Origin: an uncultured Paraprevotella sp.
GTDB taxonomy: Bacteria; Bacteroidota; Bacteroidia; Bacteroidales; Bacteroidaceae
Reading direction: 5' to 3'
NCBI GenBank assembly: GCA_944321365.1
Contig: CALULA010000019.1
Coordinates: forward strand, 1 to 38,948
DNA length: 38,948 nucleotides
Positions 8,039 to 16,344 of this stretch are shown in pieces (within the stretch, counting starts at the first letter, position 1; each line of letters starts with the position of its first letter). The notes below the pieces were generated by a model. The model saw nothing but the letters and a program-made list of their open reading frames with translations, was not told where the DNA came from and did not search any database. A program made the position numbers and the translations under genes.

Positions 8039-10087
8039 TCAGCCGTTGGCATAGCTGTGCATACCTCCAAGTAGGTAGTTGACACCGAAATAGGTCATCA
8101 GCACGACAATAAAGGCTACCGTCATGTAGGCATGGAACGCCGGCGGACGCTGCAGCCACGGCAGGCTCCTGCGGTGGAAGGAGATGCCATAGACGATGAA
8201 GGCCACAAAGGCCCACACCTCCTTGGGGTCCCACGACCAATAGCTGCCCCACGACACATTGGCCCATACTGACCCGAAGAGGATGCCTGTGCCCAGCAGG
8301 AACGTGGCCGGATAGAGCAGCAGACGGCTCAGCAGCGTGAGCTGTTCCACCCGTTCGGTCGTGACGGCTGAGGGCTTTGTCCGGTTGCGTCCCATCAGTC
8401 CGAGGGCCAGCAGGCCGTTCAGCCACACGAAAGCGAAGAGGGCGTAGGAAATCATGATGAACGATACATGGTAGCTGAGCCACGGGGAGGCCAGCACCGG
8501 CATGAGGGGCGTAATCTGCGGATTCATTTCGCCCAGATGGGCCACCAGCAGGGTGAAGCCGGAAAGCAGGAAGCCGGAGGGAAGCAGGTAGGGAAAGCGG
8601 CGGTGGAGCAGGCAGGCCGTGAGCAATGCAACGAGTGCCACGAACTGCATGGTCTCGTAACCGTTAGCCAACGGAAGTCCACCGGTGATGTAGCCCCGCA
8701 GGGCATAGCCGCCAGCGTGGAACAGAGTGGAAAGCCAGAGGGCGGCGGTCCAGCACTTGCGTTCCGTGCGGCTCTCCCGCCGTCCGTTCAGCAAACGGCG
8801 GAGCAGGAGACCGGAAGCCACGATGCCCAGTGTCAGGTTGGCCATGAACAGCACTTTGTTGAACGGGATGCGGTTGTAGAGCAGTTCGGCACCGATCCGT
8901 GCATCGCTGAGGCGTTCCGCGTCGGGCGGTAGGGGGCGCAGGAGTGTTCCCTGCGTGAGCATCAGGATGAGGCCCACCTTCTCGTCGGTTTCCTGTATGG
9001 CCCTGGCGGTTTTGCTCCGGTGGTCGGTTTCCTGTTGCCAGAGCGGCTGCAGTCTGTACTGCCGTCCGTCGTACAGGTCGGCCAGGCAGGCATACTCACC
9101 GTCAATGCCGAGCGTTGTCCGCAGCGCACGGTCCTTGATGCGGATGATGGGCACGCGACTCCAGGCATCGGGGTGCAGCAGCCAGCTGCCCACCACCTGT
9201 TCAGGTGTCAGTCCGCGGAACGTGGGGCGGCCGTAGACTTTCTGCACGAAGTCGCGGGCGGCGGTGTTCAGGGGTGCCACGCGGTCGTTGTAGATAATCT
9301 GCCGACAGGCCAGACTGTCAGCCTGCGTACGCTTCAGTACCGGCAGTGGCGTTTCCGCCCGCAGGTTTCCGCCCAGGCTGAGCAGAAGCAGTAATAGCCC
9401 GCCCTTGCGCAACAGGGGATGGCGCAGCAGCCGGCGGAACTCCCCACCGGGGGCGCACAGCACCAGCAGGCAGCCGATGCACAGCAGGGCAAAGCCGCAG
9501 TAGGTGATGCCCGTGCCCCAAGGGTCATGGTTCACGGTGAGCCAGCTGCCTTTCAGGTCCTCGTCGTAGGAAGACTGGTAGAACCGGTAGCCGTGGCCGG
9601 CGTAGATGCGGTTCATGGAAATCCGTGGGCGGGCCGTTTCCGTCCCGTCCGCAGCCAGACAGGTGACGTGGCTGATGTAGTCGGCCGGAGCCTGCGTTCC
9701 CGGATAATGCTCAATCCGGAAGCTGTCCAGCCGCATCAGGAAAGGCAGAGGGGAAAGCTGCCTGCGGTCGTCCACATATTCGCCTGCGGGGACGCCCTCC
9801 CGCAGATGCAGCACACCCCGTTGCCCCGTGAGGGCAGTGACGAGGGCACCGGCGAAGATGACACCGAAGCTGGCGTGGAGCACTAGCAGCGGCAGGTTGC
9901 GCCACAGTTTCCGCCGCACGATGAGCACGGTGGCGGAGAGCACGACAGCCGTCCACAGGGCCACGAACCACCCCGTGCCGTAGACCGTGGAACGGACAAA
10001 AGGCGTGCCGTGCGCGTCCTCCACAAATGTGGCCACACCGATGACGGCGGCTGCCAGGAACAGCAGGATGAAGGGGATGGCTCTCAT
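8039..10087 (-). CDS. ResB-CcsA fusion, System II cytochrome c biogenesis protein
   Basis: A 682-residue membrane protein that delivers and attaches haem to c-type apocytochromes in the periplasm. The N-terminal part (about 1-235) is ResB-like, with membrane helices flanking an extracytoplasmic beta-rich region. A large periplasmic stretch follows. The C-terminal part (about 410-682) is CcsA with many membrane helices and the haem-handling tryptophan motif WGSYWSWDPKEVWA near residues 608-622, plus conserved His residues before and after it. The gene is last in the cluster that encodes two proteins with CxxCH haem-attachment sites (DHOR at 13513-14955 and cytochrome at 11248-11958), which are its likely clients. 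Only 9 bases separate it from the Rid-like gene, so they are co-transcribed. Confidence 0.93.
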   Translation of the reverse strand: MRAIPFILLFLAAAVIGVATFVEDAHGTPFVRSTVYGTGWFVALWTAVVLSATVLIVRRKLWRNLPLLVLHASFGVIFAGALVTALTGQRGVLHLREGVPAGEYVDDRRQLSPLPFLMRLDSFRIEHYPGTQAPADYISHVTCLAADGTETARPRISMNRIYAGHGYRFYQSSYDEDLKGSWLTVNHDPWGTGITYCGFALLCIGCLLVLCAPGGEFRRLLRHPLLRKGGLLLLLLSLGGNLRAETPLPVLKRTQADSLACRQIIYNDRVAPLNTAARDFVQKVYGRPTFRGLTPEQVVGSWLLHPDAWSRVPIIRIKDRALRTTLGIDGEYACLADLYDGRQYRLQPLWQQETDHRSKTARAIQETDEKVGLILMLTQGTLLRPLPPDAERLSDARIGAELLYNRIPFNKVLFMANLTLGIVASGLLLRRLLNGRRESRTERKCWTAALWLSTLFHAGGYALRGYITGGLPLANGYETMQFVALVALLTACLLHRRFPYLLPSGFLLSGFTLLVAHLGEMNPQITPLMPVLASPWLSYHVSFIMISYALFAFVWLNGLLALGLMGRNRTKPSAVTTERVEQLTLLSRLLLYPATFLLGTGILFGSVWANVSWGSYWSWDPKEVWAFVAFIVYGISFHRRSLPWLQRPPAFHAYMTVAFIVVLMTYFGVNYLLGGMHSYANG

Positions 10088-10096
10088 GGCTTGTGC

Positions 10097-11236
10097 TTAC
10101 AGGTCGCGGAACTGGTCGTTGTGCCGTTCCTTCACGGCGATGCACTCCATCTCTACCAGCCATGTGGGGCGGCATACGGGGGCCAGTGTGATGACGTGCG
10201 GCGTGTGGGGAAACTTGCGGTCGAACATGGCTTTCACCGTGCGGTAGTCGCATACGTCGCGCAGGTAGACGATGATCTGCATCACGTCTTCAAATGACGT
10301 TCCGCCCTCTTCGAGCAGTGTGCCCACGTTCTCCCACATCCTTTCGGTCTGCTTCACGATGTTGCCCACGTGCACCACTTCACCTTTATTGTTGATGCTG
10401 GCCGTGCCGCTGATGAACACGTGTGCGCGGTCGCCGTACTCCATCACCGTTCCGCGCTCGAAGGTCACGCCATATTCGTACGTCGGGTTCAGGTGGGTCG
10501 GGGCGTACAGGTAGCGTTGCTGTTCCGGGTCGAAGCCCGTGACGGCATATGTGCCCAACTGCACCAGTGCGCGCGTGTCGGCAGGCAGTCCGCCGATGCC
10601 CGTACTGCTGATGTAGTGCGTCTGTTCGGTCAGGCCCTGTTCCGCGAAGTTCTCCTTGCGGGCTTTCACCATACCGGCGTACTGTGTGTCCACGTCGCGC
10701 ACGTAGAACCACGTTCGGATGCAGTTGCCGGCCAGTGTGGCGTTGAAGTTCTGCAGCATCTCTTCGTAGCTGATGAGCAAGGATTCGGTCTGCCATGCCG
10801 AGTCGCCCTTGTGCTCGTGCATCCCCATTTTCCACAGGTGCCGGTAGCCGTTGTGTTCCGTGACGATGACGCCGTTCACGTTGGCCACCCGGCTGCCTTT
10901 CTGCAGGTAGAGCCAGACGGCCACCTTGCTCCCGTCGAGCGGCGGTTGTTGGATGACAGAGACGGAGCAGTGCGCCTCCTGTCGCATCAGCGGCTGCTGG
11001 TTGGTGGCATCGCTCAGGAAATAGCGTTTCAGGATGACGGCAGCCCCGGTGATGTCCGGCAGGCCCGTCAGCCGCTCTTCCGCGCTGTAGATGCGCTGCA
11101 GCTGTCCGTCGAAGAGTTCGTCTCTCGGTTCCACGTGCAGTATGGCGTGGAACTCTTCCAGTTTTCCTTCAGGGGCGAAAGCGGCGATTTCCGCCGTGAC
11201 GCCCAGGTCTTTCCAGTATTCTTTATATTTGTTCAT
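10097..11236 (-). CDS. Rid/YjgF-like protein (two-part, chorismatase-like architecture)
   Basis: A 379-residue cytoplasmic protein. The C-terminal third (ERGTVMEYGDRAHVFISGTASINNKGE, then VGTLLEEGGTSFEDVMQIIVYLRD and CRPTWLVEMECIAVK) is a recognisable RidA/YjgF fold with the typical Arg and Glu near its end. The N-terminal part looks like a diverged second copy, as in chorismatase/FkbO-like proteins. I start at MNKYKEYW (11236); a start at 11275 would overlap the cytochrome gene and adds no recognisable residues. Placed 11 bases after the cytochrome lipoprotein stop and 9 bases before the cytochrome maturation gene, it is clearly in that operon. The reaction is unknown. Possible roles are hydrolysis of reactive enamine/imine metabolites or a small-molecule modification linked to haem or iron handling. 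Both are speculation. Confidence 0.75.
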   Translation of the reverse strand: MNKYKEYWKDLGVTAEIAAFAPEGKLEEFHAILHVEPRDELFDGQLQRIYSAEERLTGLPDITGAAVILKRYFLSDATNQQPLMRQEAHCSVSVIQQPPLDGSKVAVWLYLQKGSRVANVNGVIVTEHNGYRHLWKMGMHEHKGDSAWQTESLLISYEEMLQNFNATLAGNCIRTWFYVRDVDTQYAGMVKARKENFAEQGLTEQTHYISSTGIGGLPADTRALVQLGTYAVTGFDPEQQRYLYAPTHLNPTYEYGVTFERGTVMEYGDRAHVFISGTASINNKGEVVHVGNIVKQTERMWENVGTLLEEGGTSFEDVMQIIVYLRDVCDYRTVKAMFDRKFPHTPHVITLAPVCRPTWLVEMECIAVKERHNDQFRDL

Positions 11237-11247
11237 CGCTTGTTGTT

Positions 11248-11958
11248 TCAGTTTTGTGCTCCGGCGTTGATCCATTCGTCTATCAGTCGCAGTTCCGTTG
11301 AGGAAGTTATCATGTTCTCGTGGCTGAAGGTGAGACCCAGTTCGTTGCCGGGATTGATGACTTTGTGCAGGACGCTTTCCTCCGCATTACCGGGTATGAC
11401 CCGTGTGCCTTCTGCCGATGTGGCAGGCTGGTCCACCATGCTGGCATAGCTGTTGCCTTCGGTCAGGTTGAGTCCGGCAGCGGCCGTGGTGCTGAGTCCG
11501 TGGCACGTGGCACAGTTGGTATTGAATATGTTCTCCTGTATGGCTGTGTACATGGAAACATCCACGTCACCGGCTTCCAGATAGATGGTGTCGCCCACAG
11601 CCTCTGAAAGGCTGGCGCTGGCGAAAGTCAGTACACGGCGGCGCAGGGTGTTGGTCACGCAGAATTCCACGCTTTGGACGTCCTCCCCGATGTTGTAGAG
11701 CAGGAGCGTGATGTTGCCGTCTGCATCGGGATGGACGGTGGTCTGTGTGCGTGAGTATTCGCTGTCGCCGAATGCGGCCAGGGCCACGTCGTAGTATTCC
11801 GGCCAGCTGTCCGCTCCGCTGATGCGGGCTGTCAGCTTGGCTGTGTAGCCTGTGTGTTCCGGAGTGTATGTCTTTTCCGGAATCAGTCCGTCATCGCAGG
11901 CCTGGGCCGTCCAAAGCACAGTCAGCAAAACAAAATTAATACAGATTTTCTTTATCAT
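11248..11958 (-). CDS. Mono-haem c-type cytochrome lipoprotein
   Basis: A 236-residue exported lipoprotein. A hydrophobic N-terminus ends in TAQAC, with lipid Cys at residue 21. Residues about 35-130 form a beta-rich domain. The haem-attachment site CATCH is at 149-153, and SHENM near 212-216 offers a candidate Met axial ligand. The C-terminal part (VIPGNAEESVLHKV, LIDEWINAGA) is typical of small cytochrome c domains on predicted outer-membrane lipoproteins. It sits 28 bases after the OprO/P-like porin and 11 bases before the Rid-like gene. It most likely carries one electron to or from the DHOR protein or a surface substrate. Haem would be attached by the ResB-CcsA protein at the end of the operon. 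The electron partner is inferred. Confidence 0.82.
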   Translation of the reverse strand: MIKKICINFVLLTVLWTAQACDDGLIPEKTYTPEHTGYTAKLTARISGADSWPEYYDVALAAFGDSEYSRTQTTVHPDADGNITLLLYNIGEDVQSVEFCVTNTLRRRVLTFASASLSEAVGDTIYLEAGDVDVSMYTAIQENIFNTNCATCHGLSTTAAAGLNLTEGNSYASMVDQPATSAEGTRVIPGNAEESVLHKVINPGNELGLTFSHENMITSSTELRLIDEWINAGAQN

Positions 11959-11986
11959 ATAAGATTGCCGATTGAATTAACGTATC

Positions 11987-13198
11987 TTAAAAGGAGTATT
12001 GCAGCTGTATGGTGCCGGAGTGTTTGGCCACGCCGAGGTCGTCATTGTCGCGGTCCAGCTGTGTCTCATGCCCGGTGCGGCCGACGAACTGGTACATGGC
12101 CTGCAGCTTCAGGTTGCAGTTCTTGAAGAAATAGTTGCATCCGACGGCCGGCATGTTCAGGAAGCCGTCCGTGTCCGTGCCGTTGCGGTTGAAGAAGTCG
12201 TAGCGTGCGGCCACCTGCACGCGCGGGGCCACGAAGTAGCCGCCCTGCACGTAGCCTCCCAGATAGTCGTACGTTTTGTCTATCTTCTGCCGTTCGGTGA
12301 ATCCGACGTGCATGTAGTAAGCCTCAGCTGCAAGGTAGAGTTTGTTACGCAGCAGGGCAAACTCCAGTCCGACGCGCGTGTCGTTGGTGCTTTCGCTTTC
12401 GCTTTCCACGTTCAGGTTGCCACTGATGCCCAGCATCCATTTCTTCTCGTGCAGGCGGTCCGGGTTGCCTTGCGTGGCCGGCATGATACCTTTGGGCATG
12501 AAAGTGAAGCGGCCGGCATAGAGCAGTGACGGGATGTGCCAGTCGTCGCTGATGGTTTTCGTGGAGGTGTTTACCGAGGCACCGGTGCCGTTGAAGATGC
12601 CGATTTCATAACCGAATCTGTCTGCAGCGAAGCCATGTATCTCAACACCCAGGTCGAATCCCGTCCCGATGTTCGGCGTTACGGCGTTTAGCGAGTAGGG
12701 CATGATGACCGAAGCGGTCAGTGAGGTGGGCAGTGTGGGCATCAGCGTCTCGCCCAGTGTGGTCAGGTAGCCGTGGGAGAACGGAGTCTTGAACTTGCCG
12801 ATTCGCACGGCGAATGCTTTTTTCAACGCCACGTCTATCCATGCCTGCTGCAGGATGGCCCCGCCGCTGGCGGCGGCGTTGACGGAAAGGTTGAAGGTGA
12901 CTTTACCCCAGGCCTTTCCGGTGAAGCCGAGTACGGCGTAGGGTACTGAGAACCCGGAGTTGGCCAGGTTGTCCTGATTGTAGGCCTTGTCCAGCCCTTC
13001 GTCGTCGTACCAGTTGATGTTGGCGGCGGTCTGTATCAGCAGGTAGGGCTTGAACACGAAGTCGCCTCTTTTGGATTGTATGGAGAACCCTTCGCGTCCG
13101 GCCAATGAGACCACGCCGTTCTCGCTTCCTTCTTCATACTGTGCCATGGCACCCAGCGGTAGGGTTGCCAGCATGGCCATTGCAAATATCTTTTTCAT
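11987..13198 (-). CDS. OprO/OprP-like outer-membrane porin
   Basis: A 403-residue beta-barrel protein. It has a signal peptide (MKKIFAMAM...GAMA, cut before QYEEG) and a C-terminus ending in aromatic F (IQLQYSF), as required for barrel insertion. Internal features typical of phosphate-selective porin O/P relatives are the sequence FKPYLLIQTAA near the N-terminus, WIDVALKKAFAVRIGKFKTPF, and repeated strands such as YYMHVGF and VQVAARYDFFNR. It lies between the DHOR gene and the cytochrome lipoprotein. The 314-base gap upstream contains the 21-bp AT-rich repeat array and no TAnnTTTG promoter. The solute is unknown. The context suggests an anionic metal complex or a haem/iron-related compound rather than phosphate. 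Confidence 0.8.
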   Translation of the reverse strand: MKKIFAMAMLATLPLGAMAQYEEGSENGVVSLAGREGFSIQSKRGDFVFKPYLLIQTAANINWYDDEGLDKAYNQDNLANSGFSVPYAVLGFTGKAWGKVTFNLSVNAAASGGAILQQAWIDVALKKAFAVRIGKFKTPFSHGYLTTLGETLMPTLPTSLTASVIMPYSLNAVTPNIGTGFDLGVEIHGFAADRFGYEIGIFNGTGASVNTSTKTISDDWHIPSLLYAGRFTFMPKGIMPATQGNPDRLHEKKWMLGISGNLNVESESESTNDTRVGLEFALLRNKLYLAAEAYYMHVGFTERQKIDKTYDYLGGYVQGGYFVAPRVQVAARYDFFNRNGTDTDGFLNMPAVGCNYFFKNCNLKLQAMYQFVGRTGHETQLDRDNDDLGVAKHSGTIQLQYSF

Positions 13199-13512
13199 CG
13201 TTTTTGTTTTAAGTCCTTTTCAGCGTGAATGCCGGGCATGAGGGAGTGGGGAATGCTGCGGCAGAATGTGTCAACTTCTGCCGGAAAAGTCTGCGGTGTG
13301 CCCTCCATTTCTTTATCTCTAAGCTAAAGATATATATCTTCAGGTTAGAGATATATATCTTTAGGCTTGATTTATATATCTCTAAGTTAGAGATAGAGTT
13401 CTGTTCGGGCATTCCGGCATTTTCTGTGCCGTCTCTCCGGATATTCTCCCTGTTCCGGTTTATGTCAGGCTCACGTTTTCCGTCAGTCTTTAAAAGTCAG
13501 GTTGTGTTTGTT
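13199..13512. other. Intergenic region between DHOR and OprO/P genes
   Basis: There is no credible gene here. In the direction of transcription it holds the 21-bp AT-rich array (13312-13394) and then a hairpin with arms CGGCAGAA (13259-13266) and TTCTGCCG (13276-13283) and a 9-nt loop, not followed by a U-tract. No TAnnTTTG promoter is visible on the minus strand. The repeats may act in the RNA between the two cistrons or as DNA sites. Confidence 0.6.
13312..13394. repeat. 21-bp AT-rich tandem palindromic array
   Basis: Four units of about 21 bp start near 13312, 13332, 13353 and 13374. Two carry the palindrome AGATATATATCT, with centres 13333.5 and 13354.5, and a degenerate copy is centred at 13375.5. 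The last unit contains the 8-bp inverted arms ATCTCTAA/TTAGAGAT. The period of 21 bp equals two turns of B-DNA. A spurious reading frame across it gives a repetitive peptide (SNLEIYKSSLKIY). The architecture parallels the 22-bp GC-type arrays elsewhere in the window, with a different sequence. Confidence 0.8.
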
Positions 13513-14955
13513 CTACAGTGAGTTGAGAAACTGCAGGAGTGCATGCCGGTCGTCTTTATCCATCTGTTTGAACAGGTTTTTCGAGGCTTCGCCCTCGCCT
13601 CCGTGCCACAGGATGGCTTCGGTGAGGTTGCGGGCGCGTCCGTCATGCAGGAAGTAAGTGTGTCCGTTCACCTTCTCCTGCAGGCCGATGCCCCACAGCG
13701 GAGTGGTGCGCCATTCGTTGCCGCGTGCCAGTCCGCTCACGTAGTTGTCGTTCAGGCCTACGCCCATGATTTCGCTTCCCATGTCGTGGAGCAGGAAGTC
13801 GGAGTAGGGGTGGATGGTCTGGCTGCCCAGCCACGTGAGTTGCGTGCCGAGGAGCAGGGTGGAGCCGCGCGGTTGCGTGTGCAGTGTGACGGTGTGGCAC
13901 AGGTGGCATTTGGCTTGGTAGAACATCTGTTCGCCGTGTTGCACTGTCGGGTCGTCCACGTTTCGCCGTGCCGGGACGCCCAGGCCCTGCATGTAAAGGT
14001 CTACGTCCTCCATGTCCTCCGCGCTGATGTCCAGCTGGTCGTAGGTCAGTCCCATCATGCTGCCCTCCTGCATCTGGAGCTGTCCCTCGCAGATCTCTTC
14101 CGGGTAGCGGCTGTTGGTCACGCCCATGTCGCTGCTGAATCCCAGTTCCACGGTCAGGTCGGCATGCTGTGCCTTGTTGCCGCTCAGTCCCAGTTGCAGT
14201 TTGCCCTTTTCCGTGATGTAGTTAGCCCGTCCGCTGATGCCGTATTCCGGATAGTTGCTTTTGGCGGCGAGCTGTTCTATCTCGTGGCGGTCTATGGCCA
14301 TCATCGGCCCCATGCCCACGTGGCGGAGCGGGATGCGCACGGTGCAGAACAGGTTTTCGGGGCGGATGCTGTCGGCATACCATTCGGTGATGAAGTATTC
14401 GGGATAGCACAGCTCGTAGGGCTCTCCGTCGGGGAAAGTGCCTTGCTCGTAGTGCCACTTCACGTTCAGTTTCCCTTCCGGCTGTACGCCGTAGATGGCC
14501 TGGTCGTGGAGCACGCGTCCGTAGTTCTGGAAGAACGCCCCGTTCTTGCGGCTCACGTATACCAGCATGGACGAGAAGCCGTAAGAGCCGCTTCCGCCTT
14601 CGCCGTAGATGCCGTTGCCGTTCCACAGTTCCGGTTTGGTACGTCCGGCGTTGCGGTGACAGCTGCCGCAGGAGTATCCCGCGTATACCGGACCGAGTCC
14701 GTTGCCGGTGGTGCGTGCGTCATCGTACAGGCCGTCGCCGTCGCGGAAGCGCATGGCCAGGGTTGTTTCTCCTGCAACCCAGTCGGCCTGGGTATCATAC
14801 GCCACAGGGCTGTTCAGGAAAACGGTGGAGATGCCTGCCGACAGCGCATAGCCTTTGGGCACTTCGATTTCGGTCACGTCCAGTCCGTCATCCTCACATG
14901 CCGTTGTTCCCACTGTCAGTGCTGCCAGGAATAAATATCTTATGGTGTGGTTCAT
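13513..14955 (-). CDS. Di-haem oxidoreductase-like (DHOR/DUF1111) c-type cytochrome lipoprotein
   Basis: A 480-residue lipoprotein with lipobox VGTTAC (lipid Cys 20). It has two haem-attachment motifs: CGSCH at 96-100 followed by RNAGRTKP, and CHLCH near residues 348-352. Other family hallmarks are FRDGDGLYDDARTTGNGLGPVY, which precedes the first haem site, LWGIGL, and HTYFLHDGRARNLTEAILWHGGE near the C-terminus. The family (DHOR, formerly 'thiol oxidoreductase' COG3488) resembles bacterial di-haem peroxidases and commonly neighbours imelysin genes, as here. It follows the imelysin gene by 138 bases, a gap containing a hairpin at 15011-15055. Likely role: periplasmic or surface redox reaction, perhaps ferric/ferrous conversion or peroxide reduction during iron capture. 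The reaction is not established. Confidence 0.9.
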   Translation of the reverse strand: MNHTIRYLFLAALTVGTTACEDDGLDVTEIEVPKGYALSAGISTVFLNSPVAYDTQADWVAGETTLAMRFRDGDGLYDDARTTGNGLGPVYAGYSCGSCHRNAGRTKPELWNGNGIYGEGGSGSYGFSSMLVYVSRKNGAFFQNYGRVLHDQAIYGVQPEGKLNVKWHYEQGTFPDGEPYELCYPEYFITEWYADSIRPENLFCTVRIPLRHVGMGPMMAIDRHEIEQLAAKSNYPEYGISGRANYITEKGKLQLGLSGNKAQHADLTVELGFSSDMGVTNSRYPEEICEGQLQMQEGSMMGLTYDQLDISAEDMEDVDLYMQGLGVPARRNVDDPTVQHGEQMFYQAKCHLCHTVTLHTQPRGSTLLLGTQLTWLGSQTIHPYSDFLLHDMGSEIMGVGLNDNYVSGLARGNEWRTTPLWGIGLQEKVNGHTYFLHDGRARNLTEAILWHGGEGEASKNLFKQMDKDDRHALLQFLNSL

Positions 14956-15010
14956 TGCGTGATATGTTTTCTGCTTTAACCGTTGTTCTTGTCGTTTTTA
15001 TGCCATATAG

Positions 15011-15055
15011 GTGGAGACAACCTCTGTCGTGGGAAGAAAGAGAGGCCGTCTCCAC
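15011..15055 (-). promoter_or_regulatory. Intercistronic hairpin between imelysin and DHOR genes
   Basis: Arms GTGGAGAC (15011-15018) and GTCTCCAC (15048-15055) enclose a second stem CCTCT (15021-15025) / AGAGG (15041-15045). No U-tract follows on the minus strand. It is therefore more likely an RNA-processing or stability element that sets the imelysin:DHOR ratio than a strong terminator. Confidence 0.5.
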
Positions 15056-15093
15056 TTGTTGTTCTGCGGCATTTCAGTGCTGCCGGATGCGTG

Positions 15094-16302
15094 TTACTCT
15101 GTCGGGACGGTGCGTGGCTCCCCGTTTTTGAAGAGCAGGAATTCCAGGGTGTGGAATCCTCTCACGTTCTGTGCGGCCTCGATGTCCTCATCCGTGTCGC
15201 CGTCGGTCCAGTTCAGATCGTCGTAGTTTCCTGAATTCAGGATGTTGACGATGGCCACCTGGTCGAGCGGCCAGCTGTCCATGTTGGGGTCCAGGCCAAG
15301 GGCGTCCACCGGTCCGAAAAGGAAGGCCTCGCTCTTTTCCCACGGTTCGCGGGCCACTTTCCAAGCCTCGCAGGCGTCAGAGAATGTGTCATTGGTGGGG
15401 TTGTCGTAGAAATCCTGCACGGCTTGTGTCAGTGCCGCTGTGCCTTGTTGCAGACTCAGGTAAGTGGGAAGCACCACATTGTCCACGTAGTCGTTCACCA
15501 CCGGGTCGAGCTGGCTGTCCTGCAGGCGTCCGGCGTCCCAAGCCGTTCTCAGGCAGGCGCGCAGTTCCAGGTTCAGGATGTCGCCGAGGGCGAGACATGA
15601 AGCCTGTGCAACGGGGACGGTGGGGTCGCCGATGTTGTTGCGGAAGGGCTGCGGTATGGCCAGTATGTCGCTTTCCGCCTTGTCTATTGCGGCTACCACG
15701 CGGCTGTTCAGGCTTGCATCGAGGCTGTTTACTACATTGTAAAGAGAGTTTGTGCTGATGGTGGAGTCGTCCGTGCTGTTGTAATATGAATTGCGGATGG
15801 ACTTGATGTTGTTGGAATAGTCCTCGCGCGAACGGAAGCTGTACCATGACTCGACGGCGTAGAGGGCTTCCGTGGTCTGCCCGGCCATGTATTTGCTGTA
15901 GGGGTCTCCAATCTTGGTGTTGCCCACTTCATCTGTGATCTCCACGCATTTGTCGATGATGGTGCTCACGCAGTCCCATGCCGTGGCGTATTCCGACCCG
16001 TTATGGTTCTTAAAAGTCTCTTTGTAGGCGATGCCCGCGTCGCCGTAGCTTTGGTTCCAGCTGGTGTAGAGCGTCTGGGCATCTGCCTGCAGCAGGCGGG
16101 CCACCTGCAGGGAATAGTTGCGCCAGCTTTGCGCGTTCTCGGCCGTGTAGTCCAGGTCTGCCGCGCCTGCGGTGTCGCTGCCGGAGTCTGTTCCGGACCC
16201 GCTGCCCGTGTTGTCGTCATCACTGCATGAAGTCAGGGTCATGCCTCCGCCGAATGTCAGTCCCAGCATCAGCAGGGCTGACAGAAATAATTGCTTTTTC
16301 AT
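15094..16302 (-). CDS. Imelysin-family (peptidase M75-like) lipoprotein, putative iron-uptake protein
   Basis: A 402-residue lipoprotein. The signal ends in LTSC (lipid Cys 26) followed by an acidic, Ser/Gly-rich linker. The remainder is largely helical, as expected for imelysin helical bundles. The family motif GxHxxE is at 382-387 (GFHTLE) close to the C-terminus, the position I associate with Bacteroidetes members. Imelysin-like proteins are implicated in bacterial iron uptake (IrpA/EfeO relatives); a peptidase activity is doubtful for most. The gene is second in the operon, 42 bases after the first porin, and is followed by the DHOR gene with which it usually pairs. It probably binds iron or an iron carrier at the cell envelope. 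Confidence 0.92.
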   Translation of the reverse strand: MKKQLFLSALLMLGLTFGGGMTLTSCSDDDNTGSGSGTDSGSDTAGAADLDYTAENAQSWRNYSLQVARLLQADAQTLYTSWNQSYGDAGIAYKETFKNHNGSEYATAWDCVSTIIDKCVEITDEVGNTKIGDPYSKYMAGQTTEALYAVESWYSFRSREDYSNNIKSIRNSYYNSTDDSTISTNSLYNVVNSLDASLNSRVVAAIDKAESDILAIPQPFRNNIGDPTVPVAQASCLALGDILNLELRACLRTAWDAGRLQDSQLDPVVNDYVDNVVLPTYLSLQQGTAALTQAVQDFYDNPTNDTFSDACEAWKVAREPWEKSEAFLFGPVDALGLDPNMDSWPLDQVAIVNILNSGNYDDLNWTDGDTDEDIEAAQNVRGFHTLEFLLFKNGEPRTVPTE

Positions 16303-16344
16303 CGTTACTTTTTGATTTTATGATTATGAAGATTGTGTTTCGTC

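Noticed and set aside
13209..13412. Small repetitive protein (SNLEIY/SSLKIY repeats) on the minus strand
   Set aside because: It is a by-product of translating a 21-bp tandem DNA repeat (7 codons per unit). There is no promoter of its own and no recognisable fold.
13543..14934. Long open frame on the plus strand opposite the DHOR gene
   Set aside because: Valine-, alanine- and histidine-rich antisense of a G+C-rich gene; the minus-strand frame has two haem motifs, a lipobox and family signatures.
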